DNA of 64,000 nt, taken from NCBI RefSeq assembly GCF_018130065.1, contig NZ_JAFCME010000007.1, forward strand, positions 243,027 to 307,026, given 5' to 3'. This stretch comes from Bradyrhizobium sp. AUGA SZCCT0158. GTDB lineage: Bacteria > Pseudomonadota > Alphaproteobacteria > Rhizobiales > Xanthobacteraceae. Positions 1 to 8,690 of this stretch are shown piece after piece. The position numbers were made by a program, and so were the translations under genes. The notes beneath the pieces were generated by a model, which was not told the origin of the DNA, ran no database searches, and worked only from the letters and a program-made list of their open reading frames with translations. The first letter of the stretch is position 1. Every line of letters starts with the position of its first letter.

Positions 1-60
1 GCCCTTGTAGGCCTTGCCAATGGGGGTGCGAGCAGTCGATACGATTACGGCTTCGGTCAT
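1..60 (-). CDS. Thiolase (acetyl-CoA acetyltransferase family), N-terminal fragment cut by window edge
   Basis: Only the first 20 codons are inside the window. They read MTEAVIVSTARTPIGKAYKG, the usual opening of the thiolase family (TARTPxG motif near the substrate-binding site). The gene is the last visible member of a leftward operon of CoA ligase, SDR and two acyl-CoA dehydrogenases, 53 bp after the preceding stop. Thiolytic cleavage of a 3-ketoacyl-CoA would fit as the final step of that pathway. The catalytic cysteine lies outside the window, so activity cannot be judged. Confidence 0.75.
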   Translation of the reverse strand, partial: MTEAVIVSTARTPIGKAYKG

Positions 61-113
61 TCTTTACCTCTGATCGGGGTGCGGCAGTCGATTTGCTGCG
101 TTGGAAGGGGCAA

Positions 114-1244
114 TTAGTTCTGCTGCGCGTACCGCATCAGATGGTAGGTGGGATCGCCAAACTGGATGTTGATGGAATTTATTCGCTTGAAGTAATGCCC
201 GACGTTCAATTCGTCGCTCATGCCCATGCCGCCATGTAGCTGCACGGCCTGCTCTGCGACGAAGCGGGCGGCGTTGCCAACCTTCGACTTCGCGCCCGAT
301 GCCAGCTTCGATCCATTTGGCTCCCGGGCTGCAAGGCTGAGATTCAAATGCTGTGTGAGCGAAATCGACTCTTCGAGCGCGATGAACATGTCGACCATGC
401 GGTGCTGCAACACCTGAAACGTCCCAATTGCCGCCCCGAATTGCTTGCGCGCTTTGCTGTACTCAAGCGACGCCGAATTCAGCACCGACATCGCCCCGAC
501 GGCTTCCGCGCAGAGTGCTGCGATAGCGCGGTCACGGCACACTTCGAGGGCGGCGACGCCCTCGCCTTCGGCACCAAGCAACTGGCTGCCCGGAACGTGG
601 ACGTCCATCAGCGTCAGTTCGGCGGCGCGCCGACCATCGACGGTTTTGAAGCTTTGTAAGTGGAGATTGGCAGAATGGCGATCAACGACGAACAGGCTTA
701 CGCCGGCACGGTCGCGGGGCCCACCGGACGTTCGCGCCGAGACGATTAGCTTGTCGGCCCACGGCGCACCAATCACCGCTGCCTTTGTTCCGCTCAGGAC
801 AAAGTTGTCCCCCTGACGTCGCGCCGTTGTCGTGACGTTGTCAAAATCGTAGCGTGATCGCCCTTCCGCCCAGGCCAGCGTCCATATGGCGCTGCCATCC
901 ATGATCTTCGGCAAGAACGCCTCGCGCTGCTCCGGCGAGCCGGCGTCTTCGATCAGGCCGCCTGCGAGAACAACGGTCTCAAGGTACGGTTCGACGACCA
1001 GGCTACGTCCGAACTCTTGCATCACGATCATGGTCGCAAGCGATCCGCCACCGAGACCACCTGAGCTTTCCCGAAACGGTGCGGCGCACAACCCAAGCTC
1101 GGCAAAGGCGCTCCAGTGCTTGCGGCTCCAGCCTTCATCCGTCGCAACAATTTTTCGACGCTCGTCGAAATCATACTGCTCCCGCAGGAAGCGTTGAATG
1201 CTGGAACGGAGCAATTCCTGTTCTTCCGTCAACTGGATATCCAT
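114..1244 (-). CDS. Acyl-CoA dehydrogenase family protein (376 aa, small partner)
   Basis: FAD-dependent acyl-CoA dehydrogenase that would introduce an alpha,beta double bond into an acyl-CoA. The N-terminal helical domain starts MDIQLTEEQELLRSS, the middle beta domain contains WAEGRSRYDF and KTVDGRRAAELTL, and the C-terminal helical domain contains YSKARKQFGAAIGTFQ and QLHGGMGMSDE. The MCAD-type catalytic Glu near the C-terminus is not evident: the equivalent stretch reads INIQFGDPTYH. It lies 21 bp after another acyl-CoA dehydrogenase. Such unequal neighbouring pairs are typical of heteromeric dehydrogenases acting on steroid side chains or other bulky acyl-CoAs, so I infer a heteromer. The substrate is unknown. 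Confidence 0.88.
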   Translation of the reverse strand: MDIQLTEEQELLRSSIQRFLREQYDFDERRKIVATDEGWSRKHWSAFAELGLCAAPFRESSGGLGGGSLATMIVMQEFGRSLVVEPYLETVVLAGGLIEDAGSPEQREAFLPKIMDGSAIWTLAWAEGRSRYDFDNVTTTARRQGDNFVLSGTKAAVIGAPWADKLIVSARTSGGPRDRAGVSLFVVDRHSANLHLQSFKTVDGRRAAELTLMDVHVPGSQLLGAEGEGVAALEVCRDRAIAALCAEAVGAMSVLNSASLEYSKARKQFGAAIGTFQVLQHRMVDMFIALEESISLTQHLNLSLAAREPNGSKLASGAKSKVGNAARFVAEQAVQLHGGMGMSDELNVGHYFKRINSINIQFGDPTYHLMRYAQQN

Positions 1245-1265
1245 CCGATGCCTCGTGCGATGTGG

Positions 1266-2447
1266 TCAGAGACCGAGAACTGCTTTCGCGATGATGTTGC
1301 GCTGGATTTCATTCGATCCCCCGTAGATACTGAGTTTTCGGGAGTTCAGATATTTCTCAGTCGCGGTGTGCCCGTAGTCCGGCCCCGGCATGAAGTGGTT
1401 GGCACTCACCGGGTGCTCGCGGATCGCCAGACCGTAGTTACCGATGGCCTGATGCGTCAGATCCGTGATGCGCTGGAATATTTCGGTGCCCCTGATCTTG
1501 AACAGCGACGCAGCCGGCCCCGGATCGATGCCACGCGACATCTGCGCGACGATTCGCAGTTCCGTTGCCTCCAACGCGAGTACATCCAGCTCGACGCGCG
1601 CGATTTCCTTGATGAATTCCCCGAAGGTCGGATCATCCTCGCCGACCTCGGTTCTCACGATGTGCTTGAGACGCCCCAGATAACGCGTCGACCGGCCGAT
1701 CCCGGCCATGCTGGTACGCTCGTTGCCCAGCAGGAATTTTGCGTAAGTCCAACCCTTGTTTTCCTCGCCGATCAAATTTTCCGCGGGGACGCGCACGTCC
1801 TCAAGGAACACGTCATTCACTTCATGCGACCCGTCGATGGTGATGATCGGCCGCACGGTGACGCCGGGCGATTTCATGTCGATCAGCAGGAAGGAGATGC
1901 CGGCCTGAGGTTTTGCCGAAGGATTGGTCCGCACCAGGCAGAAGATCCAGTCGGCATGCTGGGCCAGCGTCGTCCAGGTCTTGTGGCCGTTGACGATGTA
2001 GTGATCGCCGTCGCGCACGGCCTTGGTGCGGACCGACGCGAGGTCGGAGCCGGATCCCGGCTCCGAATAACCTTGGCACCACCAATCTTCACCGGACAGG
2101 ATGCGCGGCAGATACTTCTGTTTCTGCGCGTCGTTGCCGAACGTGTAGATGACCGGCCCGACCATGGTCACGCTGAACGCGAGTGGCGGCAGCGTCCCGG
2201 CACGTGACGTTTCCTGCTCGAAGATAAAGCGCTGCGTGATCGACCAGCCCGGCCCGCCATGCTCCTTGGGCCATAGCGGCGCGATCCATCCCTTCCGGTG
2301 GAGGATACGGTGCCAGAGCAGCATCTGCTCCTTGGAAAGGTCGGTTTCCGGATTGGGAACGCGCATTTCCGCGGGATAGTTCTCCGCGATGAAAGCGCGC
2401 ACCTCGTCACGAAACGCAGCCTCCTCACTGGAAAGATTGAGTTCCAT
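1266..2447 (-). CDS. Acyl-CoA dehydrogenase family protein (393 aa, large partner)
   Basis: FAD-dependent acyl-CoA dehydrogenase with the complete three-domain layout: N-terminal helices, a beta domain with QGYSEPGSGSDLAS and NGHKTWTTLAQHAD, and a C-terminal helical domain ending IYGGSNEIQRNIIAKAVLGL. The position that is Glu in MCAD (Y-E-G-T) reads Y-G-G-S, as in many FadE-type proteins from steroid or cyclic-acid pathways. It sits 15 bp after the SDR gene and 21 bp before the second dehydrogenase, so all belong to one operon. Length is normal for the family. The natural substrate cannot be read from the sequence. Confidence 0.9.
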   Translation of the reverse strand: MELNLSSEEAAFRDEVRAFIAENYPAEMRVPNPETDLSKEQMLLWHRILHRKGWIAPLWPKEHGGPGWSITQRFIFEQETSRAGTLPPLAFSVTMVGPVIYTFGNDAQKQKYLPRILSGEDWWCQGYSEPGSGSDLASVRTKAVRDGDHYIVNGHKTWTTLAQHADWIFCLVRTNPSAKPQAGISFLLIDMKSPGVTVRPIITIDGSHEVNDVFLEDVRVPAENLIGEENKGWTYAKFLLGNERTSMAGIGRSTRYLGRLKHIVRTEVGEDDPTFGEFIKEIARVELDVLALEATELRIVAQMSRGIDPGPAASLFKIRGTEIFQRITDLTHQAIGNYGLAIREHPVSANHFMPGPDYGHTATEKYLNSRKLSIYGGSNEIQRNIIAKAVLGL

Positions 2448-2462
2448 TGTGAGAGGCTCCCG

Positions 2463-3227
2463 CTACCACTTCTCGCCGAACGGGCGAATCTCCAGTTCAA
2501 AAGTCCAGGCGCTTTTTGGCTGCTGATAGAGCAGCCAGTAGGACTCCGCGACCGACGATGGTGGCATTAGAAGATCAGGATCATCCAGCGCGTTCGGTCC
2601 AAGTGCCTCGATCCGCCGCTGCCGCACCCACTCAGTGTCGACACCGGAGTCGATAATGAGATGCGCCACGTGGATGTTCTTTGGGCCCAACTCGCGCGCG
2701 GTCGCCTGTGCAACGGCCCGCAGGCCGAACTTCGCGCTGGCGAAGGCCGCATATCCCGTCCCACCGCGAAGGCTCGCTGTTGCGCCAGTAAAGAAGATAT
2801 TGCCTTTACCACGGGGAAGCATCAGGCGGGCTGCCTCGCGGCCGGCGAGAAAGCCGGAATAGCAGGCCATTTCCCAGACCTTTCGGAATACGCGTTCGGT
2901 CGTATCCAGAATCGGATAGTTGACGTTGGCGCCGATGTTGAAGATGCAAACCTCAAGCGGTGCGTGCTTGTCTGCGTCGCCGAGGAAGGAAATGATTTCC
3001 TCCTCCTTGCGTGCGTCGAGCGAGCGCGCGTGAATTTCGCCGCCGGCCTTCTCGATCTCCTTGACCAGCGGTTCGAGCTTGGCGCCGTTGCGGCGCCCGG
3101 CGAACACCGTAAAGCCCTCCGAGGCGAACTTCTTTGCAATTTCACTGCCGATAAAGTCGCCAGCACCGATCACGGCCACGGTCGCGTTTCTCTTTTGCAA
3201 GGGTATTCTCCCGGTCAGGTTAGACAT
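2463..3227 (-). CDS. Atypical short-chain dehydrogenase/reductase (SDR) lacking the catalytic tyrosine
   Basis: Rossmann-fold SDR of 254 aa. The nucleotide-binding motif is GAGDFIGSE instead of TGxxxGIG, and the usual YxxxK reads F-A-S-A-K in YAAFASAKFGLRA, so the catalytic Tyr is Phe. I placed the start at ATG 3227, which overlaps the CoA ligase stop by 8 bases (translational coupling). The longer reading frame upstream is low-complexity and runs inside the ligase gene. It is closely similar along its whole length to the SDR at 5064-5807. The role may be a non-classical reductase, hydratase-like or binding protein. A beta-oxidation step on a bulky acyl-CoA is an inference from context. Confidence 0.85.
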   Translation of the reverse strand: MSNLTGRIPLQKRNATVAVIGAGDFIGSEIAKKFASEGFTVFAGRRNGAKLEPLVKEIEKAGGEIHARSLDARKEEEIISFLGDADKHAPLEVCIFNIGANVNYPILDTTERVFRKVWEMACYSGFLAGREAARLMLPRGKGNIFFTGATASLRGGTGYAAFASAKFGLRAVAQATARELGPKNIHVAHLIIDSGVDTEWVRQRRIEALGPNALDDPDLLMPPSSVAESYWLLYQQPKSAWTFELEIRPFGEKW

Positions 3228-4827
3228 GTTGTCTGCGAGGTTCGGCGGTCTGCGCCGGAGGGGTCTCGCCACCTTGGCCACGCAAGGACTCCGCGAGCTT
3301 GTGCTTGAGTATCTTGCCGGTTGAGGTGGCCGGCAAAGCATCGAGGATGATGATCTTGGACGGCCGCTTGTATGAGGTGAGCTGAAATCGGATAAAGCCC
3401 ATCAGATCCTCCGGCGTCGCCCGCGACCCTGGCAGCAGTTGCACGAACCCGACAATCTCTTCATTGCCGTCGACAGCACGGCCGACCACGGCGCATTGCA
3501 CGACGTCCTTGTGTGAACTGAGGACCGCTTCGACCTCGGCGGGATAGACGTTGAAGCCCGAACGGATGATCATTTCCTTGGTGCGGCCGACAATGTACAG
3601 ACAATCGCCGTCGAAACGCGCCAGATCGCCGGTGTTGAACCAGCCCTCGCTGTCGATTGCCTTGGCGGTCAACTCGGGGGCACGATAGTAGCCAAGCATC
3701 ACGTTGCGCCCGCGGACATGCAGCTCTCCGACTTCACCTCTTGCGGTCGGAATTCCGTCCAGCGTTCTGACCCTCGCCTCTACTCCCGGCAGTACTGTGC
3801 CTACCGCCTGGTCGGCGCGTGGCGCATCGAAGCGCACGCCCGATATCCCCGGCGAACATTCGGTGATCCCGTAGCCGTTAAGCAGCGGAAGGCCGAACTC
3901 CTTTTCCACACGCAACTTCAGATTCAGATCGAGGGGCGCGCCAGCGACGCCGATCAGGCGTAATGAGCCTCGGGCGAGTTGCTCCACACCCGACACGCTC
4001 TTGTACTCCAGCAGCCGTTGATAGGTAGCCGGCACCCCATTGAGGATGGTAACGCCCTCCTCCGCAATCGCCCTGGCGGTCGCGGCAGGATCGTACTTGC
4101 TGACCATCCGCACCGTGCCGCCGGTCATCAATGTCATGATCAGGAGCGAGATGCCGACGATATGGGAGATCGGCAAGACGAGATAGATCTTGTCGTCTTC
4201 GTTCATTTTGCGAATATGCGCCGTGGTCTTTGCGCTGATCAGCAAGTTGTCATGGGAGAGCATCACGCCTTTCGGGGTCCCCGTCGTTCCCGAGGTGTAG
4301 ATCAGCACTGCGACTTGTTTTACGGGATCGGCCTCCACCGGCTCGACGGTGGCGCTTTCGTTGAGCGGACCAACACCAACTTCCGGCAGTGGGCCTATTC
4401 GCTCGTTCTCGGCGCCATAGCGCGAAGCGTGAGCCGCGGCCTCCTTCGAAATGCCTGATGTGAAAAACATCCGGCGGGCGCCGCTATGGCCGCGGATCTG
4501 ATCGAGTTCGCGTGCGGACAATCGCGGGTTGGCGACGATGGCCCAGGCATCGAGCCGGCTCGTCGCCAGCAGCAACGCGGCGAGCGCAATACAGTTTTCG
4601 CTGACAATGATCATCCGGTCGCCCGCTCTGATCCCCAGCGACAACAGGACACTGGCGATCTCGCTGACACGCTGATCCAGATCGCGGTAGCTCCAGGATG
4701 CCCCGTCTTCGACCAGCGCGATCCGGTCGGGGGCTTTGGCAACCTGTCTTGCCGTCACTTCATGGATGCGACGCGGCAAGCCGACAGCAATCTCCTTGAG
4801 ATCGATCGCCTCTGAAAGCTCCGCCAC
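3220..4827 (-). CDS. AMP-dependent acyl-CoA synthetase/ligase
   Basis: Class I adenylate-forming enzyme that activates a carboxylic acid to its CoA ester, the probable entry step of the operon. Visible motifs are LIYTSGTTGTPKGVML (P-loop, about residue 177), NGYGITECSPG, FNTGDLARFDG, the hinge GRTKEMIIRSGFNVYPAEVE, and a C-terminal STGKILKHKL carrying the catalytic lysine. GTG 4827 is the likely start because GGGAGG (4834-4839) sits 6 bases upstream of it. ATG 4842 would lie on top of this ribosome-binding site. The gene is first in a leftward operon with two acyl-CoA dehydrogenases and a thiolase. The promoter at 4885-4912 carries a shared palindrome. Confidence 0.9.
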   Translation of the reverse strand: MAELSEAIDLKEIAVGLPRRIHEVTARQVAKAPDRIALVEDGASWSYRDLDQRVSEIASVLLSLGIRAGDRMIIVSENCIALAALLLATSRLDAWAIVANPRLSARELDQIRGHSGARRMFFTSGISKEAAAHASRYGAENERIGPLPEVGVGPLNESATVEPVEADPVKQVAVLIYTSGTTGTPKGVMLSHDNLLISAKTTAHIRKMNEDDKIYLVLPISHIVGISLLIMTLMTGGTVRMVSKYDPAATARAIAEEGVTILNGVPATYQRLLEYKSVSGVEQLARGSLRLIGVAGAPLDLNLKLRVEKEFGLPLLNGYGITECSPGISGVRFDAPRADQAVGTVLPGVEARVRTLDGIPTARGEVGELHVRGRNVMLGYYRAPELTAKAIDSEGWFNTGDLARFDGDCLYIVGRTKEMIIRSGFNVYPAEVEAVLSSHKDVVQCAVVGRAVDGNEEIVGFVQLLPGSRATPEDLMGFIRFQLTSYKRPSKIIILDALPATSTGKILKHKLAESLRGQGGETPPAQTAEPRRQHV

Positions 4828-4884
4828 GACTGACCTCCCCATCAACGATTGCCCGCTCGCGCAACGCGCGGATGCTTGGCCGAA

Positions 4885-4912
4885 CCTACCGTTCTTTTTT
4901 AGAACTCGTCAA
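4885..4912 (-). promoter_or_regulatory. Promoter/operator A of the CoA ligase operon
   Basis: On the minus strand a TTGACG -35 box (4907-4912) is followed by a perfect inverted repeat GTTCT-N5-AGAAC (4891-4905) that fills the -35/-10 spacer. The -10 region (GGTAGG, 4885-4890) is weak. The same palindrome in the same position occurs at 8524-8552 and 12464-12491. A and C also share the flanking bases TCGTCAA. It lies 58 bases upstream of the ligase start and in front of the divergent SDR gene. A repressor blocking RNA polymerase is the simplest reading. Confidence 0.65.
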
Positions 4913-5063
4913 TGATTAAATCATCGTCCGGGCTTTACGAGGTTCGAAGGGGCAACTAGGCTGCCCTATTATGATTGGATCATTGTTGAACGCCGTCCTT
5001 TACAGAGCGCCATCCGACCGTTACGATAAAAGTATCAAATAGGAACTCTGTGGGAGGAGCGGA

Positions 5064-5807
5064 ATGACGGCGAACCGCGGCGTAGCGATACTTGTGGGCG
5101 CAGGCGATGCGATCGGGGCGGCGGTCGCGAGGCGTTTTGCCAAGGGCGGCTATACGGTTTGCATCTGCAGGCGTGATGCGTCCAAATCGCAGGGACTTGT
5201 GGCCGAGCTGAGGGAAGCTGGACATAACATTCACGCGTTCAGCGTCGACGCCCGTCAGGAAGCAGAGGTCCAGGGCATATTCGCGCGGATCGAAAAAGAG
5301 CTCGGACCGATCGAGGTCTGTCTCTACAATGCCGGTTCGAACGTCAACAAGCCTTTGCTGGACACCACAGAGAAGCTGTTCTTCAAGGCATGGGAACTGG
5401 CCTGCTATGGCGGCTTCCTGGTCGGGCGTGAGGCTGCGCGCGTCATGCTTCCGCGTGGACACGGCACCATCTTCTTTACGGGTGCGACGGCCAGCGTGCG
5501 CGGCGGCCAGGGGTTTGCGGCATTTTCATCAGCGAAGTTCGGACTTCGAGCCGTGGCCCAGGCGATGGCGCGCGAGTTGGGGCCGAAGAACATTCATGTC
5601 GTGCATCTCCTGATCGACGCTGGCGTCGACAGCGAGGCGATTCATCAGCGCATGAAAGCGGCGAAGGGGATCGAGGCAAGCGAAATTCCCCCAGATAGCC
5701 TGACAAAGACATCTTCCATTGCTGAGGCCTATTGGTTCACCCACCAGCAAAGCAGGGATGGCTGGACCCACGAACTCGACCTCCGTCCGTCCGTGGAGAA
5801 GTGGTAA
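5064..5807 (+). CDS. Atypical SDR, paralogue of the SDR at 2463-3227
   Basis: 247-aa Rossmann-fold SDR with GAGDAIGAAVARRF at the nucleotide site and FAAFSSAKFGLRA where YxxxK is expected. The catalytic Tyr is again Phe, while Lys and the upstream TGATAS Ser region are kept. Blocks such as GREAARVMLPRG and ARELGPKNIHV are nearly identical to the other paralogue. A strong ribosome-binding site, GGGAGGAGCGG, precedes the ATG. It is the first gene of a rightward pair with a glutathione S-transferase, divergent from the CoA ligase operon and probably controlled by the same operator region (4885-4912). Two copies suggest two related steps or a hetero-oligomer; this is inference. Confidence 0.87.
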   Translation: MTANRGVAILVGAGDAIGAAVARRFAKGGYTVCICRRDASKSQGLVAELREAGHNIHAFSVDARQEAEVQGIFARIEKELGPIEVCLYNAGSNVNKPLLDTTEKLFFKAWELACYGGFLVGREAARVMLPRGHGTIFFTGATASVRGGQGFAAFSSAKFGLRAVAQAMARELGPKNIHVVHLLIDAGVDSEAIHQRMKAAKGIEASEIPPDSLTKTSSIAEAYWFTHQQSRDGWTHELDLRPSVEKW

Positions 5808-5808
5808 C

Positions 5809-6486
5809 ATGAGCGCTACACCAAACCTGACCCTGTGGGGCGTTGGGACAAGCCGCACCATCCGTCCGCATTGGGCCATGCACGAGTTGGGCTTGGCTTA
5901 CACGACAAAGCCGATCGGGCCGCGGACGGGCGAGACCAAGACCGCGGAATATACCAAGCTCAATCCGCGCCAGAAAATTCCGCTGCTTCAGGACGGCGAC
6001 TTCTCCATCGGCGAGAGCGCCGCGATCGTTGCCTACTTGTCGCGAATGTACTCCACGACGGAGCGCTCGCTGATTCCTGAAACCACCCGTGAGTATGCCG
6101 CGTGGCTGGAATGGTGTTTCTTTATCGTCGCGGAGCTGGATTCAACCAGCCTTTACGTGATGCGCCGCCATCGGGCCGACGCGCTCGGTCCAATCTACGG
6201 TATTGCGCCCGAGGTCGTTGCCCAGGCCGGCGAGTATTTCCGCCAGCAGTTGCGCCATGTCGAAGTAGCACTTGCAGACGGCCGGCAATTCCTGATGGGC
6301 GACCGGTTTACCAGCGCCGACATCCTGCTCACGACCTGCCTTGAGTGGGCCGTCGCCTATGGCGTTGGCATTTGCGACAATGCGCAGCCCTATCTCGAAC
6401 GCATCAAGAAACGGGAGGCCTTCCAGCGAGCCGTCGCGGCGAATGTCCCGATGGCACCAATCACGCCGGTGCCGGCGAAGGTTTAA
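5809..6486 (+). CDS. Glutathione S-transferase family protein
   Basis: 225 aa starting MSATPNLTLWGVGTSRTIR. The N-terminal thioredoxin-like domain carries LNPRQKIPLLQDGDFSIGESAAI, in which the cis-Pro and the E-S pair bind glutathione. The C-terminal domain is all-helical (MGDRFTSADILLTTCLEWA is the typical N-capping box). The ATG lies 1 base after the SDR stop, so the genes are co-translated. In this context a role in glutathione-dependent ring opening, isomerisation or detoxification of a catabolic intermediate is plausible and would fit the isomerase-like gene at 7819-8451. The substrate is unknown. Confidence 0.9.
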   Translation: MSATPNLTLWGVGTSRTIRPHWAMHELGLAYTTKPIGPRTGETKTAEYTKLNPRQKIPLLQDGDFSIGESAAIVAYLSRMYSTTERSLIPETTREYAAWLEWCFFIVAELDSTSLYVMRRHRADALGPIYGIAPEVVAQAGEYFRQQLRHVEVALADGRQFLMGDRFTSADILLTTCLEWAVAYGVGICDNAQPYLERIKKREAFQRAVAANVPMAPITPVPAKV

Positions 6487-6519
6487 AGACCGACCACCAC
6501 CTCGCGCAGGGGTTCGAGG

Positions 6520-7719
6520 TTAGATCGCCACACGCACGCTACGCTCGGCGACCATCTTGTCGATGGCGCCGTCGTCGTAACCCAGCTCGCGCAACACGTC
6601 GCGGGAGTGCTCGCCGACGCGGGGAGCTGGCCCGCCAATCGCGGCCTCATTGATCTCAAAGCGGGCCGCCGGCTTCGGCTGCCGCACCCGTCCGACCTTC
6701 GGTTGATCGAACTCCGCGATGATGCCGCGCGCGATTACCTGTTCATTGTGAATGATTTCGCCTCGCCGCAGGATCGGCGCACAAGGCACGTCGGCAGCGT
6801 CCAGGCGCTCCAGCCATTCGGCAGTGGTGTGCTGGCCGATATACTCCGCCATCTTGTTGATGCGGGCCGTGGCATTGACCGAGCGCGCGCCCGGAGTCGC
6901 AAAGCGGGGATCCTTGGCAAGCTCGGGATCGCCGGAGGCCCGGCAAAAGCCCTGCCATTCGGAATCCGAAATGGTACCGGCCGTGATGTAGCCATCGCTG
7001 GTCTTGAACACGAGATCCGGCCGGTCGTTGGGATCTGCGGCGGTCGTCTCGGCTCCTACCACCGTGTATTGCATCATGCCCTCAGGCCACAGGTATGAAA
7101 TCATCGCATCCAGCATTGCGACCTGAATATGATCGCCCTGCCCAGTCTTCTCGCGGGCGTAGAGCGCCGCTGCCACCGCCTGCGCGGTGAACACAGCGGT
7201 AGTCTTGTCGCATACGATCGTGCGGATCATCTGCGGACGGTTGGTTACCGGCTGCGACTGGATATCGGCAAACCCCGACAGCGCTTGAATGATCGGATCA
7301 TAGACGCGCTTCTTCACATACGGGCCGGTCTCGCCGACGCCGCTGATCGAGACATAGATCAAGCGCGGATGGCGTTGGCGCAACTCATCGACGCCGAGAC
7401 CGAGGCGCTCCATGGTGCCGGGGCGGAAATTCTGCACCAAGACATCCGCCTGCGCGACCAGCTTGGCGAGAACCTCTCGACCGGCCGCGCTCTTGACGTC
7501 GATCGACAGTGAGCGCTTGCCGCGGTTCGAAGAGATAAAAAGTGCGGAGAACTCGCCATCCTTATCGATGGTGGCGCGGCTGCGCCGCGTGATATCACCG
7601 CCAATCGGCTCGATCTTCAGGACGTCAGCGCCCTGATCCGCCAGAAACATGGTCGCGTAGGGACCGGACACCACGCCTGTCAAATCGAGGACTCGAACAC
7701 CGCTAAGTGGGCCAGGCAT
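6520..7719 (-). CDS. CaiB/BaiF family CoA-transferase (family III)
   Basis: 399-aa family III CoA-transferase, an enzyme type that moves CoA between organic acids by way of an aspartyl-CoA anhydride. The start region is MPGPLSGVRVLDLTGVVSGP, followed by ATMFLADQGADVLKIEP. The likely catalytic Asp is in HIQVAMLDAMISYLW, and YDPIIQALSGF is a typical later motif. ATG 7719 was chosen because GGGAG (7727-7731) is well spaced for it but too close to the ATG at 7725. It follows the isomerase-like gene by 99 bp on the same strand. It could supply CoA to the acid degraded by this cluster. Confidence 0.9.
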   Translation of the reverse strand: MPGPLSGVRVLDLTGVVSGPYATMFLADQGADVLKIEPIGGDITRRSRATIDKDGEFSALFISSNRGKRSLSIDVKSAAGREVLAKLVAQADVLVQNFRPGTMERLGLGVDELRQRHPRLIYVSISGVGETGPYVKKRVYDPIIQALSGFADIQSQPVTNRPQMIRTIVCDKTTAVFTAQAVAAALYAREKTGQGDHIQVAMLDAMISYLWPEGMMQYTVVGAETTAADPNDRPDLVFKTSDGYITAGTISDSEWQGFCRASGDPELAKDPRFATPGARSVNATARINKMAEYIGQHTTAEWLERLDAADVPCAPILRRGEIIHNEQVIARGIIAEFDQPKVGRVRQPKPAARFEINEAAIGGPAPRVGEHSRDVLRELGYDDGAIDKMVAERSVRVAI

Positions 7720-7818
7720 GGGCATTCTCCCTGAGTTTACTTCGTTGTGGGGCCGACTGAATTTTCCCCATGCAAGCCCGGAACATCGGCCTGGCTCTGC
7801 AGGCCTCAATTCGCAACC

Positions 7819-8451
7819 TTAGGCCGTTTTCGAAACCAGCTGACTGGTTTGTTCGACGATCGACTCCTCGACGTCACGGAGCTGGTCCTTGCCGAAGAAC
7901 ATTTCCTTTCCGACGAAGAAAGTCGGTGAGCCGAATGCTCCACGGCCAACCGCGTCGGTCGTCCGATCGATCAACCCCTTCTTGACGTCATCCTGCTGCG
8001 CACGCGCAATCAATCGGTCGATATCGATGCCTGAGGAGATGAAGGCGTTCCGGAAGGTTTCGAGGTCATCCATCTTCTTGGGCTCTTCCCACATATGATG
8101 ATAGGCCGCACGAAAATAGGGCTCAAACACGCCTTCAAACTGAGCCGCGACGGCGCCGCGCATCAGCATCAGCGTGTTGACCGGAAAGAAGGGATTCTGG
8201 CGAAACTTCGTGATGTTATGGCGGCGGATAAAGCGCTGGGTCTCAAGCGCCTGGTATTCCGGTTTGTTCTTGATTCCGCGAAGCGAGTCGAACGGCGACA
8301 TGTTGCCGGTCCCCTTGAAGATGCCGCCGAGCAGAACCGGGACATATTCGAATTTCACGCCGGTGCGCCATTCAATTCCCGGCAGGACCAGTTCAGCGAG
8401 GTAAGCGTTCGGGCTGCCGAAATCGAACAGGAATTCAACTTTCAGGGGCAT
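7819..8451 (-). CDS. 2-hydroxychromene-2-carboxylate isomerase-like (DsbA/GST-kappa fold) protein
   Basis: 210-aa protein of the HCCA isomerase/kappa-GST family. FLFDFGSPNAYLAE near the start contains the conserved Ser that binds the glutathione thiol. PVLLGGIFKGTG and GAFGSPTFFVGKEMFFGKDQL near the C-terminus are family hallmarks. Family members catalyse glutathione-dependent cis-trans or ring-opening isomerisation in aromatic degradation (for example NahD), but many homologues have unknown substrates. It is transcribed away from the HxlR regulator gene. Promoter B (8524-8552) with its 21-bp palindrome lies 72 bases upstream. Confidence 0.88.
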   Translation of the reverse strand: MPLKVEFLFDFGSPNAYLAELVLPGIEWRTGVKFEYVPVLLGGIFKGTGNMSPFDSLRGIKNKPEYQALETQRFIRRHNITKFRQNPFFPVNTLMLMRGAVAAQFEGVFEPYFRAAYHHMWEEPKKMDDLETFRNAFISSGIDIDRLIARAQQDDVKKGLIDRTTDAVGRGAFGSPTFFVGKEMFFGKDQLRDVEESIVEQTSQLVSKTA

Positions 8452-8523
8452 GTCAGTTCCTCCCGCAGAGCGCAGTGATGGTCAGGTTTGGTGATCGTCC
8501 AGCCGAACTCCGGCTACCATTCG

Positions 8524-8552
8524 GTCATACAGTTCTAAAATCGAACTGTCAA
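8524..8552 (-). promoter_or_regulatory. Promoter/operator B between the isomerase and hxlR-type genes
   Basis: Minus-strand TTGACA (8547-8552), a 17-base spacer and TATGAC (8524-8529) form a good sigma-70 promoter. The spacer is almost filled by a perfect 7-base-arm inverted repeat, ACAGTTC-N7-GAACTGT (8529-8549), whose core GTTC-N7-GAAC matches operators A and C. Its place between the regulator gene and the first isomerase gene suggests autoregulation by the HxlR protein. Confidence 0.68.
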
Positions 8553-8690
8553 ATCTGCGCTGAATTCTGCTGATTTTAACTGGTCGCGGGGTATTGTTTG
8601 GCATTTAGTACCTATCTAGAATGGAAGAGGCGGCTGCGGTTCCCGGGATTGATTCGAGGGGAACAGGCGCCTGCCGACCGGAGAGCAGGA

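Noticed and set aside
8598..8690. Extended start of the HxlR gene at a TTG
   Set aside because: ATG 8691 has a good ribosome-binding site and the extra residues do not belong to the HxlR fold.
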